A program made the translations under genes and the position numbers. DNA of 64,000 nucleotides, taken from Cyclobacteriaceae bacterium. Lineage in GTDB: Bacteria > Bacteroidota > Bacteroidia > Cytophagales > Cyclobacteriaceae. This document shows, one piece after another, positions 8,386 to 16,999 of the stretch (position 1 is the first letter of the stretch; each line of letters opens with the position of its first letter). A model generated the notes under the pieces. That model was given only the letters and a program-made list of their open reading frames with translations, was not told the DNA's origin and made no database searches. The stretch spans positions 208,038 through 272,037 of the forward strand of contig JANQSI010000010.1 in assembly GCA_028284125.1 (NCBI GenBank), read 5' to 3'.

Positions 8386-11034
8386 CTATTCACTTCTTAA
8401 CCGCTCAGCAGGATTTGCTACTGAGCCTTTTATCGCCTGAAATCCGACTGTGAGTAACGTCAAAAGAACCATAGCAAAAGCCACAGGTATGAAGATATCA
8501 AGGCCAATATTGATTCGATATGCGAAATTATCCAGCCACATATTTGCCAGCCAATAGGAGGTAGGGAAGGCTAGCGCTATGCAAATTAAAACGAGCCATA
8601 TGTAGCGCATAATTAAATGTCTAATCAGTGTTTTAGTATTTGCTCCAAGCACTTTTCTGATACTAATTTCCTTTGCTCTGCTGACGATGCTATAGCTAAC
8701 TAATCCAAACAACCCAATGGTGGCAGTAATAATGGCAAGGATAGTGAAAACAGTGAAAAGCTGGCTAAGCTTATTCTCAGATTCGTAAAACTGCTCAAAG
8801 TTTTTGTCAACGAATTCAGGTTCGAATGGCCTGGTTGGTTCATATGCTCGATATTGTTTTTCCAAAAACTCTATGGAGCTAAGCGGATCATTCGCACTAA
8901 TTCTGATGAGCACATTTTGGAAATACCGTTCTCCCATATGAAGAACCACACTTGACATTTGGTTGTGAAGGCTTTTGAAATTGAAATCATTCACAACACC
9001 AACGATTTTTCCTTTCTTCAAAGAATCTGATTCGCTCCACATCGACCAATGAACAGTTTCTCCAATAGCCTCTTCTGGACTAGAAAATCCAAAGTTACTG
9101 ACCGCTGTTTCGTTGATGACAAAAGCACTGGTTGGATCAGTTGCAAATTCTCTCGAAAATCCTCTGCCCGCAATCACATCAATCTTCATTAGGGATAGAT
9201 AATCATGATCAACCATGAACATATTGCATGAAAGCTCAGTATCTCTTTTTTCAGGAAGGAATACACCATCTCCTGCAACAATTCCTCCTGGAACTCCATA
9301 GCTGAAACTAACCTCTTCAATTTGGCTATGTGCCAAAAAAGATTCCCTTGTTGATTCAAGATCATTTTCGAGTGCATTGGTCAATGGGAATGTGAGGAGG
9401 TTTTCTTTGTTAAATCCCATGTCAGTTTCTCTCAGAAACTTGTATTGATTTTGCATGATCAGAGAAATGGTGATGAGACCAATCGAAAGAATGTACTGAG
9501 CACCAACCATTAATTGTCTGGGATCGAATGAAGCTTTTCGGAACGCTTTTTTGAATCCACCGCCGTGCAAAGCATCAATCGGGTTGAACCTGGTGATGAC
9601 AAGGGCCGGGTACCAGCCAGAGAAAACACCTAATACGATCATGGAGCCAAATAAGATGGCGCAGTTCTTCAAGGTCAACAATTCACCGATTGTGAAATTC
9701 TTGCCGGTGAAATTGTTGAACGAGTTTAAAAGAACTAAGACAAGAATGATACTGATTATTCCAGCTGATATCGTGTAGAAAATGGACTCAAAACCGTATT
9801 GAATCATTAGTTGCTTTCGGTTTGCTCCAATGAATTTTCTAACACTTACTTCTTTAGCTCTTTTTAGCGATTGAGCAGTAGATAAATTGATGAAATTCAA
9901 GCAAGCGATCAGTAGAATGATCACTGCAGCAATGGATAGAAATAAAATGGATTGATAGCTTCTGGTAGTTGCAATATCCCATTGGAAATTATTAGAGTGT
10001 AGACGAATGTCTCGCACATTTTGCAAGTAAGGATCATATTGAAATCCATATTGAGCAGTAGGTTCTCTTGACAACTCTCGGACCCTGTCTCTGAATTGGA
10101 TAATGAAATCGTTCTCATCTACCTGAGGATTCAATTCTATATAGGTGTAAAACTGCTGCCAAATCCAGCTGCTCATTCGCTCTTCAGAAGTATATCGATT
10201 AATGAGTTTGAATGGGAAGATGTAATCCAATTCGAGATGGGACTCATCCGGTAAATCCTTGAAAATTCCAGCCACATTGACACTCATGTTTGAAATTGTA
10301 ATGGTTTGACTTTCATAAGTCACATCACCAAAGATTTTCTTAAATAGGCTTTCAGACATGAAAACCGATATGGGGTCCGTTTCTTGTGTGAATTCACCTT
10401 CCAGAAATTCAATATTCAAGATGTCAAGTACTTCCGGCTCTGCCATGACACCTTTTCGCTCAGAAAATGGCTGATTATCCACATAAAACACGGTACCGCC
10501 ATAATCGAAAATTACTCGACCCGTTTGCTTGATCTGTGGAAACTCTTCCCGTAACGTAACACCATACATAGGGGGAACAATAGGCAAGAAACTTCTTACT
10601 CCATCTTCACCTTCTCTTATATTGTAAATCCTAAATTTTTGATCTGCATCGGTTATATGTTTATCGTAGCTTAGTTCGCTTTGTACAAACAAGGTGATAA
10701 AAATCACACTTGTAAGCCCGATGGTAAGCCCAATTAAATTGATGGTTGTAAATCCTTTTCTTTTCCAACCCATTCGAAGGGTGGTTTTGAAATAATTTTT
10801 AAACATTCCAAGTTGATTAGTCATTTTATTTGGTTTAAGTGGTTTTGCCACACTAGACCTTAATAGTGTGGTCATATCAAATAAGTAAAAGAGCTTAGCG
10901 AGTATGAGACCTTTTTTTTCTACTCGTCGCTCAAAAAGTTCGTATAAATCACCTTCCAGTCCTTCCAGATGTCGGGTATGACAGAAGGAAGTGAAAAAGC
11001 GCTCAGCAAATCCTGGAGGTGATGGTCTTTTCAT
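8386..11034 (-). CDS. FtsX/MacB-type ABC transporter permease with N-terminal prefix domain
   Basis: An 882-residue permease. Residues 1-75 (FAERFFTSFCHTRHLEGLEG then DLYELFERR) are the short cytoplasmic prefix domain found on PadR-linked permeases. The first FtsX half starts with GWKRKGFTTINLIGLTIGLT and carries a large periplasmic MacB-like domain, followed by three membrane helices (ILFLSIAAVIILLIACLNFI, the segment around RKQLMIQYGFESIFY, and CAILFGSMIVLGVFSGWYPA). A second similar half ends the protein (SIVSRAKEISIRKVLGANTK). Such permeases work with an ATPase encoded elsewhere, exporting peptides or acting in mechanotransmission. The start codon overlaps the stop of the PadR gene (ATGA), so the two are translated together and PadR probably controls the pair. 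Confidence 0.9.
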   Translation of the reverse strand: MKRPSPPGFAERFFTSFCHTRHLEGLEGDLYELFERRVEKKGLILAKLFYLFDMTTLLRSSVAKPLKPNKMTNQLGMFKNYFKTTLRMGWKRKGFTTINLIGLTIGLTSVIFITLFVQSELSYDKHITDADQKFRIYNIREGEDGVRSFLPIVPPMYGVTLREEFPQIKQTGRVIFDYGGTVFYVDNQPFSERKGVMAEPEVLDILNIEFLEGEFTQETDPISVFMSESLFKKIFGDVTYESQTITISNMSVNVAGIFKDLPDESHLELDYIFPFKLINRYTSEERMSSWIWQQFYTYIELNPQVDENDFIIQFRDRVRELSREPTAQYGFQYDPYLQNVRDIRLHSNNFQWDIATTRSYQSILFLSIAAVIILLIACLNFINLSTAQSLKRAKEVSVRKFIGANRKQLMIQYGFESIFYTISAGIISIILVLVLLNSFNNFTGKNFTIGELLTLKNCAILFGSMIVLGVFSGWYPALVITRFNPIDALHGGGFKKAFRKASFDPRQLMVGAQYILSIGLITISLIMQNQYKFLRETDMGFNKENLLTFPLTNALENDLESTRESFLAHSQIEEVSFSYGVPGGIVAGDGVFLPEKRDTELSCNMFMVDHDYLSLMKIDVIAGRGFSREFATDPTSAFVINETAVSNFGFSSPEEAIGETVHWSMWSESDSLKKGKIVGVVNDFNFKSLHNQMSSVVLHMGERYFQNVLIRISANDPLSSIEFLEKQYRAYEPTRPFEPEFVDKNFEQFYESENKLSQLFTVFTILAIITATIGLFGLVSYSIVSRAKEISIRKVLGANTKTLIRHLIMRYIWLVLICIALAFPTSYWLANMWLDNFAYRINIGLDIFIPVAFAMVLLTLLTVGFQAIKGSVANPAERLRSE

Positions 11035-11357
11035 TGGATTGCAATGTTGGGTATAAGCTTGATCATCTCTGTGCGCTGCTCATAGATGGCTTTGATAATC
11101 TTGGTTCCTTGTGCCGTTAGCTTGTAAAATCGTTTCCTTCTTCCACGACGATCTTCAGTAGCGCCTTCCATGAAAGAAGAAATGAAACCTTTGTTTTCGA
11201 GTCTTGTCAGTGCACTGTGTAAAGCACCAATGCTGGGTTTTCGACCAGTTCGTTTTTGAAGATCATCTTTCAGTGCAATTCCATATGCTTCATCTCCAAG
11301 GATGCCAACTGTCAACAGAACTAGTTCTTCGAATTCTCCTAAATGAGTTCCTTTCAT
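11031..11357 (-). CDS. PadR-family transcriptional repressor
   Basis: This 108-residue winged-helix protein matches the PadR pattern: LGEFEELVLLTVGILGDEAYG, then ALHSALTRLENKGFISSFME and RRKRFYKLTAQG, with the basic wing RRGRRKRFY. It is the short subfamily with a brief C-terminal dimerisation helix. It is co-translated with the downstream permease, whose prefix domain is typical of this pairing, so autoregulation of the permease operon is likely. No clear PadR operator was recognised upstream. Confidence 0.9.
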   Translation of the reverse strand: MKGTHLGEFEELVLLTVGILGDEAYGIALKDDLQKRTGRKPSIGALHSALTRLENKGFISSFMEGATEDRRGRRKRFYKLTAQGTKIIKAIYEQRTEMIKLIPNIAIQ

Positions 11358-11435
11358 AAGAAATAAAATGAATTAATATTTCCTAAACGTAGAACTTCTA
11401 ATTAATGTTTCCTGTTTGTAGAAATAGTTGTGGTG

Positions 11436-11508
11436 ATAAGTTACAAGTTACAAGTTGTAAGTTACAAGTTTCAAGAAGCTAGTAGTATGTGGTACTAATT
11501 ACTAGCTA
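11436..11508. repeat. Dispersed AAGTTACAAG-type intergenic repeat, copy C
   Basis: About three heptamer-like units (AAGTTACAAGTTACAAGTTG) are followed by GTTACAAGTTTCAAGAAGCT and AGTAGTATGTGGTACTAATT. It fills most of the gap between the PadR promoter region and the end of the next minus-strand gene. Confidence 0.5.
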
Positions 11509-11973
11509 CTATTCCTCCGCTTTTTCCTTCAGCGATTGTAGCCAGTGAAGGAGGTCATCGTAAATCCGTTGGTGTTTATTGAAGAGAATGGTGAAGGTGC
11601 CTTGCATGGATGTACTCAATGTAGCAATGGTTTGATTTTCATCGTCTTCCAGTTGCCATACGTAAACATTTTTTACAAGATTTGATTTTCCCGTCCACGC
11701 TAGGGTAGTGGGTTTTTCAGCTGATTGAATCTGAGAATTGAATTTTTTACCATCAAATGTCCAGGTAAAGTTGGTGCCGCTCGCTACTTCGCCTTCCAGC
11801 TTGACATTTTTTATTTTGTCATTCCACTGAGGCCAGGACTCCATGTCAAAAAGAATGCTCCAAACTTTTTCCGCCGTAGCATTGATAATGATGGAGTGTT
11901 GGTCTTTGACACTGGCATCTTCGTTAATCTTTCCCTGCTTGGCGAGTGCATTCAGTTCATTCATAAGCTGCAA
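11509..11973 (-). CDS. SRPBCC polyketide-cyclase-like protein
   Basis: A 154-residue cytoplasmic protein. After a short polar N-terminus (alternative Met at residue 4) it shows the START-like opening HSIIINATAEKVWSILFDME followed by SWPQWNDKIKNVKLEG, typical of the polyketide cyclase/dehydrase branch. It ends in a long C-terminal helix (RIYDDLLHWLQSLKEKAEE) that closes the ligand cavity in this fold. It follows the antiporter gene with a 14-base gap and is probably co-transcribed with it. Ligand and role are not known. Confidence 0.75.
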   Translation of the reverse strand: MQLMNELNALAKQGKINEDASVKDQHSIIINATAEKVWSILFDMESWPQWNDKIKNVKLEGEVASGTNFTWTFDGKKFNSQIQSAEKPTTLAWTGKSNLVKNVYVWQLEDDENQTIATLSTSMQGTFTILFNKHQRIYDDLLHWLQSLKEKAEE

Positions 11974-11987
11974 TTAGGTTTACTAAG

Positions 11988-13205
11988 TTATTCAACTTCC
12001 AAAATTTCTTCCTCTTTTTTAGCGCTATTCTTCACCAAACCAAAAGTCATTGCCAGACTCGAGATAATGATAATGAACAAGAGAATCCCGGAATTGAAGC
12101 TTCCTTGTTGGAAACTTTCAGGTATTGAATAGAACAGTAAAAGCGTGATGAGACCTCTTGGCGCAATAGTAATGGTCTGCTTAATATCTTTTCTATAGAA
12201 AGCAAAAAGGGATATGAATCTGGTAGAATAAATGAGGAATAAAGTGATTAAACTAACCAAAGCAACCTTGAGGTCAAATAGTGTTGATATGGCAATAGAG
12301 AAACCGAATATCACGAAAAAGAAGGTTCGAATCACAAACGCTGACTCAATGGTGATCATTAGAAATGTTTCCTTAATGTTTTCCAATGCAATTGGCTTAA
12401 TGTACTTCCTTAAAGGCCCTGAAAAGAAGATTTTGTTGTTGTTAAGCACAATGCCGAAAATGAGAATGACCAGCAATGAAGAAAGATGCATGAGTTTTCC
12501 TACACTGAATAGCAAGAAAAGAACAGCAATCATCAGGAAGAGCTTAATCTTGGTTTCCAAGCTTTGAAATATGTAGATCAGTGCATAAGAAAGAATAATT
12601 GAAGTGACAATTGTAATAATTAAACTCAAGGTGAAATCACCAACAGCAAGTGCTTCGTTTTCCGACTCTCCTAGGCTAATCAAAAAGTAGAAAGCCATGA
12701 TGCCTAATATGTCTGAGAAGGTGCTTTCGTAAATATGAAATTCTTCTTTCTCCTCGCTCAAATTGGCTACCGATGGAATTACAATGGCACTACTGATAAT
12801 AGAAAGGGGAGTAGCATAGATAAGCGCCGTATTCCAGGTCATTTCAAACGAGAAATACAGCAATCCTCCAATGGTAAACATGCAGAGTAGAAGCCCAACC
12901 AGTGCGATAAAAAATGATTTGGAAATGAGACCGAATTTGTGCTTTTCGATTTTCAATTCCAATGCGGCTTCTAGCACAATCAGGATAAGCCCCAATGTTC
13001 CTAAAACTTCAAGAAGTTTTATTTCCGTAAATGTTCTAAGAACTACGGATTTTTCAATTCCAGCGAACCCAATAAGTTCTCGGCCAAGAATGCCTAGCAA
13101 AATTAGGAGAAGCACGGAAGGAATATTTGATCGATCCGCCAACCTATTGAACATGTAGGACAGAATGATAATAAGTGAGGCCGCAATGATGATGTAATAT
13201 TCCAT
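11988..13205 (-). CDS. Cation:proton antiporter (CPA/KefB-NhaP-like)
   Basis: A 405-residue protein with 11 to 13 predicted membrane helices and no C-terminal nucleotide-binding (RCK) domain. The N-terminal motif NRLADRSNIPSVLLLILLG followed by ILGRELIGF is typical of CPA family Na+/H+ or K+/H+ antiporters. Inner helices hold TPLSIISSAIVIPSVANLS and FSDILGIMAFYF, matching the substrate-binding core helices. Expected role is pH or sodium homeostasis at the inner membrane. The ion cannot be decided from sequence. The SRPBCC gene follows 14 bases downstream. Confidence 0.8.
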   Translation of the reverse strand: MEYYIIIAASLIIILSYMFNRLADRSNIPSVLLLILLGILGRELIGFAGIEKSVVLRTFTEIKLLEVLGTLGLILIVLEAALELKIEKHKFGLISKSFFIALVGLLLCMFTIGGLLYFSFEMTWNTALIYATPLSIISSAIVIPSVANLSEEKEEFHIYESTFSDILGIMAFYFLISLGESENEALAVGDFTLSLIITIVTSIILSYALIYIFQSLETKIKLFLMIAVLFLLFSVGKLMHLSSLLVILIFGIVLNNNKIFFSGPLRKYIKPIALENIKETFLMITIESAFVIRTFFFVIFGFSIAISTLFDLKVALVSLITLFLIYSTRFISLFAFYRKDIKQTITIAPRGLITLLLFYSIPESFQQGSFNSGILLFIIIISSLAMTFGLVKNSAKKEEEILEVE

Positions 13206-13248
13206 AACTAGTAGGCGGAATTTAATAATTAAGTGTGAAGGAGCAAAT

Positions 13249-13277
13249 TTGAACTAATCGCTTGATAGATAAGTTTA
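13249..13277 (+). promoter_or_regulatory. Candidate Bacteroidota-type promoter for msrA
   Basis: TTG (13249-13251), 18-base spacer and TAAGTTTA (13270-13277) resemble the -33 TTG / -7 TAnnTTTG pattern with one mismatch, 20 bases before the msrA start. Confidence 0.3.
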
Positions 13278-13297
13278 TATTGAGCTAAAATTGACAG

Positions 13298-13834
13298 ATG
13301 AAAGAAAAAGCGACATTTGGTTCCGGATGCTTTTGGTGTACAGAAGCTGTATTTCAGCGTTTAAACGGAGTAACGGAAGTTAAATCTGGTTACTCAGGCG
13401 GATCAGTTGAGAATCCCACCTATGAAGCTGTTTGTTCTGGAACTACAGGTCATGCCGAGGTAATTCAAGTTGAATATGATTCAGAAGTTATTTCTTACGA
13501 AGGACTTCTTGAAGTATTTTGGAATACGCATGATCCGACCACTCCGAACAGACAGGGAAACGATGTTGGAACACAATATCGCTCAGCTATTTTCTTTCAT
13601 GATGATAACCAAAAGTCGCTGGCAGAATCTTACAAAAAGAAATTGACCGAAGAGCAAATCTGGTCAGATCCTATTGTAACCGAAATATCGCCATTGACAA
13701 ACTTCTATCCTGCTGAAGGTTATCACGACGATTACTTTAATAGAAATGGAAGCCAACCTTATTGTTCGTTTGTGGTGGCGCCTAAGGTTAAGAAGTTCAA
13801 AGAGGTTTTTGCTTCTAAGCTGAAGGATAACTAA
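13298..13834 (+). CDS. msrA: Peptide-methionine (S)-S-oxide reductase MsrA
   Basis: MsrA reduces the S-epimer of methionine sulfoxide in proteins. The 178-residue protein has the catalytic motif GCFWC at residues 10-14 (nucleophile Cys11), the substrate-pocket stretch EVKSGYSGGSVENPTYEAVC, and GHAEVIQVEYD, NTHDPTTPNRQGNDVGTQYR and AEGYHDDYF, all classic for the family. There is no signal peptide, so it acts in the cytoplasm. Cys14, Cys50 and Cys162 could serve as resolving cysteines. No MsrB domain is fused and none is adjacent. The 3' end overlaps the convergent next gene by four bases. Confidence 0.97.
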   Translation: MKEKATFGSGCFWCTEAVFQRLNGVTEVKSGYSGGSVENPTYEAVCSGTTGHAEVIQVEYDSEVISYEGLLEVFWNTHDPTTPNRQGNDVGTQYRSAIFFHDDNQKSLAESYKKKLTEEQIWSDPIVTEISPLTNFYPAEGYHDDYFNRNGSQPYCSFVVAPKVKKFKEVFASKLKDN

Positions 13835-14364
13835 TAATGGGAGCTAAGGTGATGGACATGTAAACGTATTTTATCTACACGCTGTGTTACATGTTTCACA
13901 TATTTGAATAGCTCTGTTTCTAAAATATATACTTGGCCTGAATAGGAACTCTCACCAACTTCATTGCGCGTATCCGCAGCAGTTTTTTCAATTTCTCGTG
14001 CTGCTTTGCATTCGGAATTCATGAAATGTATAAATCCTTTGGTGTCATAGTCTTCCTCAAACTTCTTGATGTCTTTTAAGGTTTTTTTGATTTCCTTATC
14101 TGAACTCGTTCTTGAGAGCTTCAGTAAAACATCATATAAGACGCTATCCAGATGGTGCACCTCATTTAAAAGCCCAATGATTTTCTGTCGGTATTCCTGA
14201 TTGCTACATACAAATAGCAAACCTTCATAAGTGGCAAGCTTATCGGCTTCTAGGTCCCATTCGTAGGTGACGTCATCAATTCGTTCATCCAATCGACCTT
14301 CGTCATCCTGGGCAGCCACATTTAGCGTGATTATGGTAATAAGAATAACAATAAATGATCTCAT
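13831..14364 (-). CDS. Secreted protein of unknown function
   Basis: A 177-residue protein with a clear signal peptide (MRSFIVILITIITLNVAAQ). The mature part is largely helical and charged, with DERIDDVTYEWDLEADKLAT, a stretch around LLFVCSNQEYRQKIIGLLNE and the C-terminal HVTQRVDKIRLHVHHLSSHY, which is His-rich. Two cysteines (in FVCSN and SECKA) could bridge. I recognise no family. It is transcribed convergently to msrA. Confidence 0.7.
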   Translation of the reverse strand: MRSFIVILITIITLNVAAQDDEGRLDERIDDVTYEWDLEADKLATYEGLLFVCSNQEYRQKIIGLLNEVHHLDSVLYDVLLKLSRTSSDKEIKKTLKDIKKFEEDYDTKGFIHFMNSECKAAREIEKTAADTRNEVGESSYSGQVYILETELFKYVKHVTQRVDKIRLHVHHLSSHY

Positions 14365-14492
14365 ACCGTAGTTTGTTAGCTGGTTTATGTAACGTCAAAA
14401 ATGGGATCAAATACGCTTATTATAAGCTTTATGAGTCCCTTTTTCGGCAATCATCGGTAATTTAACGACCAAATAGCCAAAATGGTCTTTGT

Positions 14493-14897
14493 ATGAAATT
14501 GAAAAAAAGCGGTATTAGTTCCTTGTATGCCATGTATCTGTGCACTTTCCTTTTCTTGAGTTGTGGATCTAAAGGTCAGGAATTAACGAAGAATGTTACA
14601 GCCGAGGAACTGAAAGAATTGATAAAAACGGAGATCGTTCTTATCGATGTTCGAACACCAAATGAGTTCCAAAATGGACGCATTGCAGGAGCAAAACTGA
14701 TCAACTATCGCGACTCAAATTTCGCTCAAGAGATTCAGAAATTGGATAAAAGTACGCCAGTGGTAGTCTATTGTGCGGCAGGTGGAAGAAGTACTGGAGC
14801 GACGAAAATCTTTCAAGATGCCGGTTTCAAGACCATTTACAATTACACCGGTGGCTTTAGTGATTGGTTGAAGCGAGGTGAGCCAATTGAAAAATAG
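14493..14897 (+). CDS. Rhodanese-domain lipoprotein
   Basis: The N-terminus is a lipoprotein signal with lipobox LFLSC (Cys24) followed by GSKGQ. Residues about 34-132 form one rhodanese domain: IVLIDVRTPNEFQNGRIAGA, active-site loop VVYCAAGGRS with Cys94, and TGGFSDWLKRGEP. Single rhodanese domains pass sulfane sulfur to thiols, usually cyanide or a protein acceptor. The periplasmic, membrane-anchored location suggests handling of sulfur species outside the cytoplasm. It stands alone with its own upstream gap; no sulfur-pathway genes are adjacent. Confidence 0.9.
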   Translation: MKLKKSGISSLYAMYLCTFLFLSCGSKGQELTKNVTAEELKELIKTEIVLIDVRTPNEFQNGRIAGAKLINYRDSNFAQEIQKLDKSTPVVVYCAAGGRSTGATKIFQDAGFKTIYNYTGGFSDWLKRGEPIEK

Positions 14898-14977
14898 AAT
14901 ACGGCTAATAGAAGTACAGCCTATTATCAGAAAAAAGACCTAAATTATTGCTTTGTTTAACCTAATCGAAAAAAATC

Positions 14978-15208
14978 ATGTCTGATTCAACAATGAGTGT
15001 CAAGGATTGGTTGATAACACTGATTATTACAGCTATTCCTTTGGTTGGTTTTATAATGTTATTTGTTTGGGGGTTTGGTAGTAATGTTCCGGCCACCAAA
15101 GCAAATTGGGCCAAAGCTGTTCTGATTTTTTATGCAATTATGATTGTATTGTATTTTGTTTTTGGTGCTGCTTTGTTAGGAGGTATTCTTGCCTCGGGTG
15201 GATTCTAG
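14978..15208 (+). CDS. Small two-helix membrane protein
   Basis: A 76-residue protein with two hydrophobic helices (about 11-32 and 45-70) separated by the loop GFGSNVPATKANWAKA. Small Bacteroidota membrane proteins with a similar Trp-Ala-Lys-Ala loop are familiar, but no function is known to me. It ends just before a strong terminator, so it is the last gene of its transcript. Confidence 0.7.
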   Translation: MSDSTMSVKDWLITLIITAIPLVGFIMLFVWGFGSNVPATKANWAKAVLIFYAIMIVLYFVFGAALLGGILASGGF

Positions 15209-15224
15209 AAAATTGAGAATGATT

Positions 15225-15251
15225 AAAAAACCCTCGCATCGAGGGTTTTTT
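15225..15251. terminator. Bidirectional rho-independent terminator
   Basis: Six A, stem CCCTCG, loop CAT, stem CGAGGG, six T. It lies between convergent genes (the small membrane protein and the RDD gene) and serves both strands. Confidence 0.9.
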
Positions 15252-15256
15252 GTGCA

Positions 15257-15955
15257 CTAAAATTCCTGATTTGCGATATGCTCGTAATCGGCGATCACAG
15301 TGTATAAGAATTTTACATCCGGCAGGTCAGTTTCGATTTGAAATTTCTCTTTCAACTTTTCGGCCAGACTGGCAACACCTTCTTTGTTGAATCCCTTTCT
15401 CCTCATTTCCAGCGCTTTTTTCATAAGCTCGATTTGCTGGTCAGTCAATTGTTTTACAACAGGAAATGTCACTACATGATCAGATTCTGCCGGGCTTTTT
15501 AGTATAGCACCACTATTTGCACTTGAAACTTTTATCACGACAGTACCGGCAGCTAAATCACCGACACGTTGACCATTTTCGGTTACGATGATGGAAATGA
15601 TACTTACGCCTCCATATAAAACGTAAATATCAACTAGTCGGAATAACCATCTAAGCAAATAGCTACCAACAGTAGGAGTCGTTCCGTCCAATTTGACGAC
15701 CTTGATATTCATCGCTCGTTTGCCAAGGGATTGACCATTTCCAAAGTATTCGAAAAGAAGGGAATAAAACATGAATGGAATGATAAATGCAATGACGATC
15801 CAACCATCCGGATCTAGTTCTGAAATGACACCTATGATGGCTAGTATGGTAAAGAAAATGATGATTGCGTCAATGAAAAATGCAAGTATTCGTTCACCAA
15901 GACTGGCAAGTTCCAGTTCAATTTCAATGTTTTGATTGGTTACGAATTTTGACAC
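15257..15955 (-). CDS. RDD family membrane protein
   Basis: A 232-residue protein. The RDD domain runs from about residue 15 to 148: LASLGERILAFFIDAIIIFF (with the conserved Arg and Asp), the loop FGNGQSLGKRAMNIKVVKLD, and RVGDLAAGTVVIKV. It has three or more membrane helices and a soluble C-terminal tail of about 80 residues (QIELMKKALEMRRKGFNKEG). RDD proteins are of uncertain role; some have been linked to ion transport. It is divergent from the SpoIIM/MoxR/DUF58 operon, and RDD genes commonly neighbour that set, so a link to it is inferred. Confidence 0.85.
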   Translation of the reverse strand: MSKFVTNQNIEIELELASLGERILAFFIDAIIIFFTILAIIGVISELDPDGWIVIAFIIPFMFYSLLFEYFGNGQSLGKRAMNIKVVKLDGTTPTVGSYLLRWLFRLVDIYVLYGGVSIISIIVTENGQRVGDLAAGTVVIKVSSANSGAILKSPAESDHVVTFPVVKQLTDQQIELMKKALEMRRKGFNKEGVASLAEKLKEKFQIETDLPDVKFLYTVIADYEHIANQEF

Positions 15956-16042
15956 AATTATCTAAGAATCAATTTTCATCACAAGCTTATATAAACCGCA
16001 ATTAATAATTGACATATTTGCTACATACACTTTTGTCAGTTA

Positions 16043-16999
16043 ATGAAACAATCGGTATTTGTAAAGCTCAACAAGGAAAAGTGGGAAGCCTATGAAAAGG
16101 CCTTGGGAGATTCTCCGTCTGCGGATGATCTTTCTAAAATTTACGTACATCTGACAGAAGATCTTGCATTTTCAAAAGCTAAGTATCCAAAAACCTCGCT
16201 GACAGCATATCTAAATGAGTTGTCTTTGAAGGTTCACAACCTCATTTATAAGAATAAACCTGAAGGAAAGGGACGGTTCATCAAATTCTGGAAGTACGAA
16301 GTGCCATTGGAGATGAAGAAAGCAAAAATGCCGATGTTGTACTCGTTTTTGATAATGGCCGTCGGGGTTTTGGTTGGTGCTATATCAACAGCAAATGATG
16401 AGACTTTTGCCAGATTGATTTTGGGAGATGGCTATGTCGACATGACCATTCAAAACATCAAGGATGGAAATCCAATGGGTGTTTATGGGAGTAGTGATGA
16501 ATGGTCGATGTTTTTTGGAATTACTTCCAACAATATCAGGGTGTCGTTCCTTGCTTTTGTGGCAGGTGTTTTCACTTCACTAGGCACCGGATTTATTCTT
16601 TTCAGAAATGGAATTATGCTTGGAGTTTTTCACTATTTCTTTGTTCAATACGGCCTGTTCGATGAAACTATTTTGACGGTTTGGGTTCATGGTACCATTG
16701 AGATTTCTGCCATCATCATTGCGGGTGGTGCAGGTATTCGAATGGGGAACGCACTCTTGTTCCCTGGGACTTATCCTCGCGCTTATTCCTTTCGGGAAGG
16801 AGCAAAAAGTGGGATGAAAATCGTGATGGGGCTTTTTCCTTTTTTTGTGCTTGCTGGATTTATTGAATCTTTTTTGACTCGATATACCGAATGGCCTTTA
16901 GCTGCCAAGCTTTTTATTATCTTAGGTTCGCTTTTCTTGATTGTATATTACTTCATTTACCGACCGATCAAACTACCTCATGGAAACACCAAGAATTGA
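16043..16999 (+). CDS. SpoIIM-like (stage II sporulation protein M family) membrane protein
   Basis: A 318-residue protein with a soluble N-terminal segment of about 90 residues and five or so membrane helices. Family hallmarks are NNIRVSFLAFVAGVFTSLGT, GFILFRNGIMLGVFHYFF and WVHGTIEISAIIIAGGAG. In sporulating Firmicutes the family acts with SpoIID/P in septal wall degradation. In non-sporulators it sits beside MoxR/DUF58 genes, and its role is unknown. It is the first gene of the operon that runs to 21980. The next start codon lies inside its 3' end. Confidence 0.85.
   Translation: MKQSVFVKLNKEKWEAYEKALGDSPSADDLSKIYVHLTEDLAFSKAKYPKTSLTAYLNELSLKVHNLIYKNKPEGKGRFIKFWKYEVPLEMKKAKMPMLYSFLIMAVGVLVGAISTANDETFARLILGDGYVDMTIQNIKDGNPMGVYGSSDEWSMFFGITSNNIRVSFLAFVAGVFTSLGTGFILFRNGIMLGVFHYFFVQYGLFDETILTVWVHGTIEISAIIIAGGAGIRMGNALLFPGTYPRAYSFREGAKSGMKIVMGLFPFFVLAGFIESFLTRYTEWPLAAKLFIILGSLFLIVYYFIYRPIKLPHGNTKN

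Noticed and set aside
11725..12132. Plus-strand frame across two minus-strand genes
   Set aside because: Antisense to the SRPBCC and antiporter genes, no coding character of its own.
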